A DNA stretch of 9,452 nucleotides, taken from the NCBI GenBank assembly GCA_944373065.1, contig CALWAJ010000050.1, forward strand, positions 1-9,452, in the 5' to 3' direction. This document shows, in pieces, positions 1 through 7,936 of this stretch. The first letter of the stretch is position 1, and each line of letters opens with the position of its first letter. Position numbers and translations under genes: made by a program. Source of the stretch: an uncultured Bacilli bacterium. Lineage in GTDB: Bacteria; Bacillota_I; Bacilli_A; RF39; UBA660. The notes under the pieces were generated by a model. It was given only the letters and a program-made list of their open reading frames with translations, made no database searches and was not told the origin of the DNA.

Positions 1-69
1 GTCAACAAGGAAATTGGAATAAATTTTCTCGCTAATGTTTAACTTTTTTTGAGACATTTTCAAAAGTTA

Positions 70-98
70 TTGACATTTTTTAACCTTAATTTTATAGT
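70..98 (+). promoter_or_regulatory. Possible sigma-A-type promoter reading antisense into the 252-aa gene
   Basis: TTGACA (70-75) and TATAGT (93-98) are separated by exactly 17 bp, a near-perfect consensus on the plus strand. No plus-strand gene follows; transcription would run into the 3' end of the minus-strand gene at 137-895 and produce an antisense RNA. In DNA this AT-rich a chance match is quite possible. The rest of 1-136 holds no gene that I can see. Confidence 0.3.
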
Positions 99-136
99 AA
101 GCATCTTTAAAGTACATATTTTCTTTTTACAATTTA

Positions 137-895
137 CTATATTCTTTTAATTAATTGCTTATAATTATGAATAAAATTATTTGTATCACAACTACTTGTA
201 CTCTCAAATAATTTACTAGAACTTTTTCTAAAAATCTGTTCTAATAATTCTTTGATATGTTCCTGCGTTTCATTTTTAAATAACGTTGAATTTTTCTTTT
301 CACTATAATCATAATTAAAATTTTTTCTACCAAAAATATAATCATGATAGTGTTGGAGTGATTCTAAAAGTCTATTTATAGTTTCCTCATCAAAGTCTTT
401 AACTTTTAAATTTAAAGTCAACAATTCTATAAGATTATTCCATTCATTCATACTTGATATTGCTCCACCACATTTACTGATATCAGCTAGTTCAGGTATC
501 CTTAAGGAATTATTAACAGTTAAATTATAACTTGCAAATTTAAGAATATAATTGTACAGGAATAAAGGTATTTCTAAATTTACAGACTGTATTTTAGCAT
601 CTTTTATAGCTTTTATATAATAATCTTTGTATGAAGAAGTTAAAATATTATGCAAGAAATCTCTATTATAAGTTTCATTATTAGCTTGAGCTGTTTTTCT
701 TAATAATTTTCTAATTTGCTTTATAGTAAAGTAATAATGATGAGCATTATTAACAGATAAGTAAATATTATCTTGAGGATATAATATCTTAACTTCTTCT
801 GTTTTATTTTTATAAACTATTCTTTTACGACTTATTTTAGAATTTTGGCCTTGAATTCTATATAAATTAACTGTATTTATATTAGTTATTTTCAT
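137..895 (-). CDS. Hypothetical protein, 252 aa, lysine- and asparagine-rich
   Basis: I do not recognise this protein. The frame runs from an ATG at 895 to a TAG at 137-139. The start is supported by a GGGGG Shine-Dalgarno run (complement of 904-908) 8 nt upstream. It is basic and Asn/Tyr-rich, with no signal peptide and no clear membrane segment, so it is probably cytoplasmic. The middle (about residues 55-130) and the C-terminal half (about 150-220) look helical. I see no catalytic motif; one Cys-Gly-Gly occurs near residue 140. It lies directly downstream of the 208-aa gene on the same strand, but a terminator-like hairpin (918-944) separates them and its trailing T-run ends just before the Shine-Dalgarno. 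No convincing promoter of its own is visible. Expression may therefore depend on read-through, or on a weak TTGAAC-type -35 (complement of 949-954) overlapping the hairpin. Confidence 0.7.
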   Translation of the reverse strand: MKITNINTVNLYRIQGQNSKISRKRIVYKNKTEEVKILYPQDNIYLSVNNAHHYYFTIKQIRKLLRKTAQANNETYNRDFLHNILTSSYKDYYIKAIKDAKIQSVNLEIPLFLYNYILKFASYNLTVNNSLRIPELADISKCGGAISSMNEWNNLIELLTLNLKVKDFDEETINRLLESLQHYHDYIFGRKNFNYDYSEKKNSTLFKNETQEHIKELLEQIFRKSSSKLFESTSSCDTNNFIHNYKQLIKRI

Positions 896-911
896 AATTA
901 AGGCCCCCTTT

Positions 912-944
912 TTATTAAAAAATCCTTATTATTTAAGGATTTTT
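912..944 (-). terminator. Rho-independent terminator-like hairpin downstream of the 208-aa gene
   Basis: Two 11-nt arms, 918-928 and 934-944, are perfect complements around a 5-nt loop. On the minus strand the stem is AAAAATCCTTA/TAAGGATTTTT and continues into T residues. It starts 22 nt past the stop codon at 967, as expected for a terminator of that gene. The stem has only four G/C pairs, so it may be leaky, and the A-rich 5' side could also make it work on the other strand. Confidence 0.6.
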
Positions 945-966
945 AGTGTTCAATCTATTATAATGA

Positions 967-1593
967 TTATTTTATTTTGCTAGATTCTTTATCATTAGAT
1001 TCTTGTAATGAGTTTGAAACTAATCTTCTAATTCCATATGGCATTATTTCTAATCTATCAAGTTTTAATGATATTTCTTTTTCTTCTTTATTTTGTTCTG
1101 CATACTTATTATATTCAGTTACCATATCTGTAGGATTTTCAAAATATCCTGACATAGGTTGTTTATTTTCAGCTTCAGATAATAATTTTTGAGCCCAAAA
1201 TCCATTACTTGCTTCAATACCAAAACCAGTAAAATTTTCACTAAGTTTAAAGTATGTATCAATGTCCTTATCAGGTTTTATTTGAGCTTTTTCTTTACTA
1301 GATAAAATTGGTAAATCAGTAACTGTTAACTCTCTAACTGGCTCTTGTTCCATATCTTTAATAGAATTAAGGATACTTACAATATCATCAGTACTCTTAT
1401 TTGTTTTAAGGTATGGACTTGCTAAATTAAAATCCATCTTTCCATTATTAAATTCTACAGAACAAACTGATGAAGTCATACCATTATACATAACAGAAAA
1501 CATTTCTTCTTCATTAATATAGATTGGTCTGAAATCAATTTGTGATAATATCATAATATTATCAGCATATGTTTTTTTATTTAATTTTTCCAT
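967..1593 (-). CDS. Hypothetical protein, 208 aa, accessory-region orphan
   Basis: I do not recognise a family. The gene starts at an ATG at 1593, preceded by GAAGGGGGA (GGGGG at the complement of 1604-1608, 10 nt upstream), and stops with TAA at 967-969. The N-terminal half (residues 20-75) looks beta-rich, with segments such as FRPIYINEEEMF and SVCSVEFNNGKMDF. The C-terminal third is charged and helical and ends in a Ser/Lys-rich tail. There is no signal peptide or membrane span. It is transcribed from a strong, clearly visible promoter (1628-1656). That promoter and leader are shared almost word for word with the 224-aa gene at 2568-3242, so the two are probably co-regulated even though the proteins differ. 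An IS remnant begins about 20 bp upstream of the -35 box. Confidence 0.75.
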   Translation of the reverse strand: MEKLNKKTYADNIMILSQIDFRPIYINEEEMFSVMYNGMTSSVCSVEFNNGKMDFNLASPYLKTNKSTDDIVSILNSIKDMEQEPVRELTVTDLPILSSKEKAQIKPDKDIDTYFKLSENFTGFGIEASNGFWAQKLLSEAENKQPMSGYFENPTDMVTEYNKYAEQNKEEKEISLKLDRLEIMPYGIRRLVSNSLQESNDKESSKIK

Positions 1594-1627
1594 TTTTTAT
1601 TTTCCCCCTTCAATGAAATGTGCTTGT

Positions 1628-1656
1628 ATTGTAGCATTTTTTTGTTACTTTGTCAA
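1628..1656 (-). promoter_or_regulatory. Strong sigma-A-type promoter of the 208-aa gene
   Basis: On the minus strand, TTGACA (1651-1656), a 17-bp spacer and TACAAT (1628-1633) lie about 35 bp upstream of the ATG at 1593. The -35 and first half of the spacer, TTGACAAAGTAACAAA, are identical to those of the promoter at 3275-3303. The leader between -10 and start, including TTCATTGAAGGGGGAA, is also shared. Confidence 0.85.
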
Positions 1657-1676
1657 TCTTTTACTTTATTTTAGAT

Positions 1677-1698
1677 AGTGTTTCAAGTGTGGAGATTT
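1677..1698 (+). repeat. Left terminal inverted repeat of the IS remnant
   Basis: This 22-nt sequence, read in reverse complement, matches 2420-2443: 6 identical bases, one C/T change, 7 identical bases (CACACTT), then a less conserved stretch ending in ACACT in both. It places the left end of the element outside the promoter of the 208-aa gene. Confidence 0.7.
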
Positions 1699-1727
1699 AT
1701 GAAAAAAACTTTATAAAATAAAAAAAA

Positions 1728-1797
1728 ACGGTTAAAAACCTAAAAATGCTTTATAATTGAATTAACGACAAACAATAGAAAGCGAGGTTTTAACCGT
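1728..1797 (+). promoter_or_regulatory. Inverted repeat around the leader of the IS transposase
   Basis: ACGGTTAAAAACCT (1728-1741) is complementary to AGGTTTTAACCGT (1785-1797) apart from one bulged base. The right arm covers the AGCGAGG Shine-Dalgarno end and stops exactly before the ATG at 1798. A transcript that started outside the IS would therefore fold over its own ribosome binding site. Such arrangements are known in insertion sequences as a way of silencing transposase made from impinging transcription; that role here is inference. On the minus strand the same hairpin is followed by eight T residues and could act as a terminator. Confidence 0.5.
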
Positions 1798-2345
1798 ATG
1801 AATATTATACCACTTATTAATGAAATTACTAATAGTTTTAATGAAAGTTTTAAAGTTAATTTAACTAAGAACTTGTTAATTCACAAATAAAAAAGTATCC
1901 TGAACAAGAAAAATATATGAAAGAGCATATGAATTACATCATTAATAATTTAGAAGGAATTAAAAATCAAGATGATGATAATTATAAAGTTCATTGTTCT
2001 ATGGAAGGTCATGTTAATCAAGGCTTTGCTAGATATATTACTTCTTCTCCTTATGGCTTTTCTGAACAAGGAGAAGAAAATAAGTTAAAATTACTTGTAT
2101 ATCATGCCAATAAACATGAATTAACTATTGAGTATTATTATAATTTAAAATATGGAAATAACAATTATGAAGAAATTAATATTAAGATAAGAAAACTTTG
2201 TAATATTAAATATGATCAAAAGTTAACATCTAATCATTCATTAGAATATAAAATAAATACTAATTTACTTATACTTGATACTGCAAAAGAAAATAACAGA
2301 TTAAAAGAATTAGTATCAATTAGACAGGGAATTTACGTAATATAA
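1798..2345 (+). pseudogene. ISLre2/UPF0236 transposase remnant: N-terminus joined to C-terminus, middle deleted and frame broken
   Basis: The first fragment starts at ATG 1798 (MNIIPLINEITNSF...) and stops after 30 codons at TAA 1888-1890. A second fragment in another frame is open from about 1890 through KKYPEQEKYMKEH to a TAA at 2343-2345. It contains YIINNLEGIKN, CSMEGHVNQ, a TSSPYGFSEQGEE segment and LLVYHAN. These correspond, as I recall the family, to the conserved C-terminal YILNNWDGI, CSAEGHVSH and SSRPxGWSKxGxD signatures of UPF0236 transposases. In the family the C-terminal region is preceded by some 300 residues carrying the catalytic acidic residues, which are absent here. The downstream fragment contains an ATG (1917) but no good Shine-Dalgarno. 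It is best read as a dead gene, not a 142-aa protein. Confidence 0.8.
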
Positions 2346-2419
2346 AAAGAATAGATATTGACTATCTACTCCTTACAACTTACAATTAATTTAAATTATA
2401 AATCTTATTTTTAGGTGGA

Positions 2420-2443
2420 AAATCTTCACACTTATTCTACACT
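2420..2443 (+). repeat. Right terminal inverted repeat of the IS remnant
   Basis: Partner of the repeat at 1677-1698; AAATCTTCACACTT is followed by a diverged segment ending in ACACT. It lies about 75 bp past the transposase stop codon, a plausible position for the right end. Confidence 0.7.
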
Positions 2444-2482
2444 AACTTTGAGTATGATACATTATACACATGAAATTTTAAA

Positions 2483-2510
2483 GGTTCTTACAAAAGTTTC
2501 TATAAGAGCC
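2483..2510 (-). terminator. Possible weak terminator hairpin downstream of the 224-aa gene
   Basis: On the minus strand GGCTCTTA (2503-2510) pairs with TAAGAACC (2483-2490) through one G·U pair, around a 12-nt loop, and is followed by TTTAAAATTT. It sits about 57 nt past the stop codon at 2568. The U-tract is poor and the loop large, so termination efficiency is doubtful. Nothing else is visible between 2444 and 2567. Confidence 0.35.
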
Positions 2511-2567
2511 ATCATTATTACTAGGCTTTTATTTACTTTGTTATATAATAAAATTTTTATATTAATG

Positions 2568-3242
2568 TTATTTTTTTATATTTTTCTTAATTTCTATCAT
2601 ATTAGGTAACTTAGACATTTCTTGGTTAAAATATTGTCCATATGTTGGTGTATTTTCCATTTGTATAATACACTCTACAAACTGTTCTTTAGCTTCAGGC
2701 CATACAACTGATAAAGTATCTAATATTTTTTTTGCAGCTTCCAATTTTTCATATTGTATCTGAGTTTTTTTTGCTTCTTGCATTATTTCATATAATTTTG
2801 AACATAATGTAAGAAATTCTTCATCAGTCATAGTTGGGCTAAATTTTGTATAAAAATCCTTTAATTTTACTACATAATGATACCCTTCAAAACCTCCAGT
2901 CCTACCATTAACTTTCTCAAAAAGGTCAAATATAATTGCTAGCTTTTTAGAATCATAACTTTCAAAATTAGCAATGTGATTTAGCTCCCAAACCACTTCA
3001 TTAAGTTTTTCTTCATTAAAATCTAAAGGTTGAAAATGACAATATAAAAATCTCTTTAATGAAAACAAATCATCATTGCATTGCTCTGACAAATATTTAA
3101 ACATTTGTACCTTATTATTAATGGACCGAACTTGTGTACCACATAAGTATTGTTGTCGTGCATCATGTGCTGCTGTCATAAAATACATATCTGATATTTT
3201 TTTCATATTAATTGTTTTTTCATTCATTTCTAAATTTTCCAT
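2568..3242 (-). CDS. Hypothetical protein, 224 aa, mostly helical, accessory-region orphan
   Basis: I do not recognise this protein. It starts at ATG 3242 behind GAAGGGGGAA (GGGGG at the complement of 3252-3256, 9 nt upstream) and ends with TAA at 2568-2570. The sequence is charged and predicted mainly helical, with no signal peptide or membrane span, so it is probably cytoplasmic. Two stretches stand out by composition: a Cys/His-containing segment around residues 53-72 (EQCNDDLFSLKRF followed by LYCHFQPLDF) and a GRTGGFEGYHY segment around 113-123. I cannot assign either to a known fold. It has its own consensus promoter that abuts the polC stop codon, so it can be expressed independently of the replication operon, although polC transcripts could also read into it because no terminator lies between. 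Its promoter and leader are twins of those of the 208-aa gene, but the two proteins share no convincing similarity beyond MEKL/MENL-like first residues. Confidence 0.75.
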   Translation of the reverse strand: MENLEMNEKTINMKKISDMYFMTAAHDARQQYLCGTQVRSINNKVQMFKYLSEQCNDDLFSLKRFLYCHFQPLDFNEEKLNEVVWELNHIANFESYDSKKLAIIFDLFEKVNGRTGGFEGYHYVVKLKDFYTKFSPTMTDEEFLTLCSKLYEIMQEAKKTQIQYEKLEAAKKILDTLSVVWPEAKEQFVECIIQMENTPTYGQYFNQEMSKLPNMIEIKKNIKK

Positions 3243-3274
3243 TCTTTTATTCCCCCTTCAATGAATGTAGCCAT

Positions 3275-3303
3275 ATTATACCACTTCTTTGTTACTTTGT
3301 CAA
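3275..3303 (-). promoter_or_regulatory. Consensus promoter of the 224-aa gene, abutting the polC stop
   Basis: On the minus strand TTGACA (3298-3303), a 17-bp spacer and TATAAT (3275-3280) form a perfect sigma-A-type promoter. The -35 box is immediately adjacent to the polC TAG (3304-3306). It shares TTGACAAAGTAACAAA and the TTCATTGAAGGGGGAA leader with the promoter of the 208-aa gene. Confidence 0.9.
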
Positions 3304-6300
3304 CTAAAACAAGCTTAACTGATTAGAATCAGGGAGTTCACTAACTATTCCCATTTCTACCATTTTGTCTGTTAGAGTCTTTGATACTTTACCACGTTTT
3401 TGTAAATCTTCTTTACTTAAGAATGGCTGTTTATCACGTTCTTCTACGATAGTTTTAGCAACGGTAACTCCTAGACCATCTATAGTTTTAAATGGAGGAA
3501 TAAGAGTATTTTCATGTTCAGTATCAACAACAAATCTTGTCGCATCACTTTTTTCTAAAGATATTGGAGCGAATTTAATGCCACGAGCAGTCGCTTCTAA
3601 AGCTACATGAAGAGACTCTATTATGTTTGTTTCCTTATTAGTTGCTTCAAATCCTTTAGCCATTAAATCTTCATATCTTGTTTTAATAGAGTTATAACCT
3701 TTTATCATTGTTTCGATATCATAATCATCTACTCTTATTGAGAAGAATGCTGCATAGTAATAAAGAGGCTTATAGACTTTAAACCAAGCAATTCTAATGG
3801 CACTCATAACATAAGCACAGGCATGAGCTTTAGGGAACATATATTTTATTTTATGACATGACTCTATATACCACTCGGGTACTCCTACAGCTTTCATTTC
3901 TTCAACCATACCCTTCCAAGTTTCAGGGTCTTTAGTCGCTTTACCTTTTCTAACATGCTCCATTATTTTAAAGGCTCTAATAGGTTTCATACCCCAGTTC
4001 ATTAAGTTAACCATGATATCATCACGACAGCCGATAACATCTTTAAATGGTACAATATTATTTTTTATAAGTTCACTAGCATTACCAGCCCAAACATCAG
4101 TTCCGTGTGATAATCCTGATATTTTAACTAGTTCAGCGAAAGTTGAAGGTTTTGTCTCAACAAGCATTTGAATAACAAAACGAGTTCCAAGTTCGGGTAG
4201 GCCTAGAGTACCTGTAGGGCAAAGGATTTGTTCTTCAGTGACTCCTAAAGCTTTAGGACTTGTTAGAATAGAAAAGATATTTTTATCATCCATTGGTAGG
4301 GTTGTTATATCAATACCTGATAAGTCTTGTAGCATTCTTAAAACGGTAGGATCATCGTGACCTAGGATATCAAGTTTTAAGACGTCTTGGTCAATGGCAT
4401 GGTAATCAAAGTGAGTTGTTCGCCAAAGAGAGGTATTATCATCGGCAGGATACTGGAATGGTGTAAAATCAAAAACATCCATATATCCCGGTATAACAAC
4501 GATACCTCCTGGGTGTTGTCCAGTTGTTCTTTTAACACCAGTACATCCTTTAGCAAGTCTTTCAATTTCGGTACTTCTTTTACCAACAATGCCATGCTCT
4601 TCAAAGTAACCTCTAACATAACCATAGGCAGTTTTTTCAGCGACAGTACCAATGGTTCCGGCACGATAAACATTATCAACTCCGAATAGGACTTTGGTAT
4701 ATTCATGAGCTTTCCATTGATATTCTCCTGAGAAGTTAAGGTCGATATCAGGAACTTTATCAGCATTAAAACCTAAGAAGGTTGCAAATGGCATGTCTTG
4801 TCCTTCTTTACCCATAGGTTGTCCACACTTAGGACAAGTTTTATCTGGTAGGTCATATCCTGAAGGATAATCTTTACCGTAAGGCTCACCATCATCATTG
4901 ATAAATTCTGAGTATTTACAGTCTTTATTACGGCATAGATAATGAGCAGGAAGAGGATTAACTTCGGTTATTCCCATCATTGTTGCCACAAATGATGAAC
5001 CAACTGAACCACGGGAGCCAACGATATAACCATCATCGTTTGAATGTTTAACTAACTTTTGAGCGATTAGATAGATAACATCGAAGCCTCCACCAATGAC
5101 ACCACCTAAGTTTTTCTTAAGAGTTTTTTCTAAGTCTTCATCTGTTATATCAGGATTTTCTACTTTTAAGTTCTCTTTTATTACTCTCTTTACTTCATCA
5201 AAGCCTTTTAAAAGTGTACTATGTAGGTTAGCATACAACTTTTTAGTAAAGTCATCACCACTTAGATTAGGCTCTTCTCTTTTTAATTTAGCTTCTAGCG
5301 CTTCATAGACTCCATCACCATATAACTCTTTACTAATTCTCTCTTCTATATTATAAGGTAGCGGATCACCATACATATCACTCGCTTTTGTAAAAACTAA
5401 GTCAGTAACAGTTTCTACACTTTTGTCAATCTTAGGAGAGAAAGGTATTCCTCCTGTTTCAATGATAACTTCTATAATTTCTGCCATATCAGCAATTTTA
5501 TTTGGATTATCTATAACAATTAGTTTTCTTGTCTTATCATCTAGAAATGAGAAGTCTTCTAACATTTCTGTTGTTGTTCTAAAATGATTAGATGGAATAT
5601 TTTTAATACCACCTCTTGCAAGAGGATGACGTCCACCTCCTGGTACTTTTTGATTTACGATAATCTCTCTATAAATTTTATCTTCACGAGTTAAATGATG
5701 AACATCTCCTGTTGCCACTATCAACTTACCTGCTTCTATTGTAGTATTAATGATTTTCTTAATATTACTAATTACTTCACCCTCATTAGCAAAGTCACCT
5801 GTTTCTACTAAATGAGAATAACACTCAGGAGGTTGTACTTCTACATAGTCATAGAATCTAATAATATTAGATAATTCTTCTTCACTCTTACTAGTCGCTT
5901 GTTTAAAGACTTCACTTTCATAACAACCACTACCAATAAGTAAGTCTTCACGATATTCATTAATAACACTTCTAGGAATTCTTGGTGTTTTATATAGATA
6001 AGTTGTGTTGGCAAAAGAGACTATTTTAAATAAATTCTTTAAGCCTTTTTTATTTAAAGCGATAATATTGATATGATTAGTATTACCATATTTATACATC
6101 TCTTTAGAGTCAACTATATTAGATAACTGTTCCATCGTCTCAATATTACGACTATCTAGTTTTTCTAACATTTTATATAGGACTAAAGCTGTACCTTCAG
6201 CATCATAATCTCCTCTGTGGTGACTTTCTTCATCCCAAGGAACATTATATCTTTTAACTAAGGCAGATAGACTGTGACGAGCATAGTTGTTGTCTAGAGT

Positions 6301-7923
6301 TCTTGATAATTCAAGGGTATCGATAATAGGGTTTTTAAACTCTCCTAGATTATATTTTTTATAAGCCATCTCTAAGAAAGAAACATCGAACTTAGCATTA
6401 TGGGCAACCATAGGTAGGTCACCAAACCACTCAATAAACCTTTTAACAGCATTTTCTTCATTATCTTTATCTTCTAGCATTAAATCTGTTATATTAGTTA
6501 TCTCAGTTATCTTAGCAGGTAAAGGACGTCCGGGATTAATTAGTTCATCATAACGCTCTAATATTTCTCCACCTTTCATCTTAACGGCACCGATTTCAAT
6601 AATAGAGTCAGCACCACCAGCATTAAAACCAGTTGTTTCAAAGTCAAAGACAACATAGGTTTGATCTAATAGTTTACCGTCATTAGGTCTAATAACAATA
6701 TCTACATTATCATCTACCATAACAAGTTCTGTACCATATAAGGCTTTAAACTGATCTTTTTCCTCTTTACCTTTATTATAGTCTCTTACTAAGTTATAAA
6801 CGTGAGGAAAAGCTTGACACCCATTATGGTCTGTTATAGCGATAGCCCTATGTCCCCATTTCATCGCTTGTTTTACTAACTTTACTTCATCAGCTACTCC
6901 ATCCATCTGACTCATCATGGTATGAGCATGTAGTTCTACTCTTTTTTCTTTCGCATCATCAGTAATTTCTTCTTCCTCATGTTCTACAGGCATAATATCT
7001 CTAGCATTAAGGACTAATTCATCTTTAGCATAAGTATCTATTTTAGTATTACCTCTAATTTTAAGCCATTTCCCTTCTTTTAATTCTTTACAAAGTCTAT
7101 TATAGTCTTCTTCTTCATTAGAAAACACTTTACAAGCAATACTATCAGTTTCATCTGTTATTTTTAATGTTATTATCTTAAAGTTACTCTTATTAGATTC
7201 AAAATATTCTACACCAAAGATATATCCTTCTACTGTTACATCATTATCTTCTCCTAATAATAAACTCATCTTAATAGGTTCTGTATCAATTGTTTTACCT
7301 AAAATACATCCTTCTTCAGTTACTTTTCTTCTTCTAGGAATACCACTATTTTTATTATTATAATGTTTAGGTTCTTCTTTAATAACATCTCTTTTTATAG
7401 GTTCAGGAATAGCAACATTAGAAAGTTCATTACTTATTTCTTCTTCTATTAAGTCATCTTCTTTAACAATAATTTCAATAAAGTCATTATAGCCAAGAGA
7501 ATGATAAAAGTTATTTATATCGGCGTTAATGTTTTTTAATCTATCTTCTTCTTTTTTATTATAAGCGACTAATTCTAACTTATTATTTTCATATTTTAGA
7601 CTATCTTGATAAAGATCTACAAGATTTATTTTCTTTGCATTTTTTAATTTTCTTAATAGATAAGGGAAAAAGTCTAAGAGTTTATTTGCATCTTTATTTT
7701 TTATATTGAAAGAAAAAGAGACAGACTGAGCTAAAGCAGCACTATTGTCATTAAGATATTCTAGTACTTCTAAAGGTAGGTAATCATCGTTAGTAATTTT
7801 AACTAACCAGTTATTATTTTTTTTACTAATAATTATTTTATCTAATACAGCATTCTTAAAAAAAGAATAGTAATCGTCTTTTAGATTTATTCTTTTTAAT
7901 AATATTTCTAACTTCTCATCCAT
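3304..7923 (-). CDS. polC: DNA polymerase III alpha subunit, Gram-positive PolC type, 1539 aa
   Basis: This is the replicative DNA polymerase with a built-in proofreading exonuclease; it acts at the fork on the sliding clamp. Visible regions in order: N-terminal domain; OB fold (about 205-315); first PHP part with ELHAHT (His332, His334) and ITDHN; DEDD-type exonuclease inserted in the PHP, with FDFETTG (Asp427, Glu429), VAHNAKFD and HRGDYDAEG; second PHP part with ATGDVHHL; GSRGSVGSSFVATM; a four-cysteine zinc site (CRNKDC to CPKC, about 996-1036); the catalytic pair in PDIDLNFSGEYQ (Asp1059, Asp1061); SHGTDVWAGN (about 1272-1281); and a terminal QLSLF clamp-binding motif. It is about 100 residues longer than B. 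subtilis PolC (1437 aa as I recall), mainly through an apparent insertion at about 868-942. The ATG at 7923 follows GAGG (7932-7935) and lies 13 nt after the stop of the 279-aa gene, so the two form an operon. No frameshift is visible. Confidence 0.97.
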   Translation of the reverse strand: MDEKLEILLKRINLKDDYYSFFKNAVLDKIIISKKNNNWLVKITNDDYLPLEVLEYLNDNSAALAQSVSFSFNIKNKDANKLLDFFPYLLRKLKNAKKINLVDLYQDSLKYENNKLELVAYNKKEEDRLKNINADINNFYHSLGYNDFIEIIVKEDDLIEEEISNELSNVAIPEPIKRDVIKEEPKHYNNKNSGIPRRRKVTEEGCILGKTIDTEPIKMSLLLGEDNDVTVEGYIFGVEYFESNKSNFKIITLKITDETDSIACKVFSNEEEDYNRLCKELKEGKWLKIRGNTKIDTYAKDELVLNARDIMPVEHEEEEITDDAKEKRVELHAHTMMSQMDGVADEVKLVKQAMKWGHRAIAITDHNGCQAFPHVYNLVRDYNKGKEEKDQFKALYGTELVMVDDNVDIVIRPNDGKLLDQTYVVFDFETTGFNAGGADSIIEIGAVKMKGGEILERYDELINPGRPLPAKITEITNITDLMLEDKDNEENAVKRFIEWFGDLPMVAHNAKFDVSFLEMAYKKYNLGEFKNPIIDTLELSRTLDNNYARHSLSALVKRYNVPWDEESHHRGDYDAEGTALVLYKMLEKLDSRNIETMEQLSNIVDSKEMYKYGNTNHINIIALNKKGLKNLFKIVSFANTTYLYKTPRIPRSVINEYREDLLIGSGCYESEVFKQATSKSEEELSNIIRFYDYVEVQPPECYSHLVETGDFANEGEVISNIKKIINTTIEAGKLIVATGDVHHLTREDKIYREIIVNQKVPGGGRHPLARGGIKNIPSNHFRTTTEMLEDFSFLDDKTRKLIVIDNPNKIADMAEIIEVIIETGGIPFSPKIDKSVETVTDLVFTKASDMYGDPLPYNIEERISKELYGDGVYEALEAKLKREEPNLSGDDFTKKLYANLHSTLLKGFDEVKRVIKENLKVENPDITDEDLEKTLKKNLGGVIGGGFDVIYLIAQKLVKHSNDDGYIVGSRGSVGSSFVATMMGITEVNPLPAHYLCRNKDCKYSEFINDDGEPYGKDYPSGYDLPDKTCPKCGQPMGKEGQDMPFATFLGFNADKVPDIDLNFSGEYQWKAHEYTKVLFGVDNVYRAGTIGTVAEKTAYGYVRGYFEEHGIVGKRSTEIERLAKGCTGVKRTTGQHPGGIVVIPGYMDVFDFTPFQYPADDNTSLWRTTHFDYHAIDQDVLKLDILGHDDPTVLRMLQDLSGIDITTLPMDDKNIFSILTSPKALGVTEEQILCPTGTLGLPELGTRFVIQMLVETKPSTFAELVKISGLSHGTDVWAGNASELIKNNIVPFKDVIGCRDDIMVNLMNWGMKPIRAFKIMEHVRKGKATKDPETWKGMVEEMKAVGVPEWYIESCHKIKYMFPKAHACAYVMSAIRIAWFKVYKPLYYYAAFFSIRVDDYDIETMIKGYNSIKTRYEDLMAKGFEATNKETNIIESLHVALEATARGIKFAPISLEKSDATRFVVDTEHENTLIPPFKTIDGLGVTVAKTIVEERDKQPFLSKEDLQKRGKVSKTLTDKMVEMGIVSELPDSNQLSLF

Positions 7924-7936
7924 ATGTATTACCTCA

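Larger units (their letters stand above)
1677..2443 (+). mobile_element. Internally deleted ISLre2-family (UPF0236) insertion sequence remnant
   Basis: The element is bounded by imperfect terminal inverted repeats at 1677-1698 and 2420-2443; the shared core reads AAATCT(C/T)CACACTT outside-in. It contains the start and the end of a UPF0236-type transposase but not the middle, leaving about 0.77 kb; full-length relatives carry a transposase of roughly 400-480 aa. Orientation is opposite to every other gene in the window. I could not identify a target-site duplication beside the repeats. The element lacks its catalytic core, so it could move only if a full copy acts in trans. Confidence 0.75.

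Noticed and set aside
2415..2609. Plus-strand 64-aa reading frame
   Set aside because: It begins inside the IS terminal repeat, overlaps the 224-aa gene, and is a low-complexity hydrophobic translation of AT-rich DNA without a Shine-Dalgarno.
3365..5308. Several 70-129-aa reading frames inside polC on both strands
   Set aside because: They are shadows of the intact polC frame and have no ribosome binding sites.
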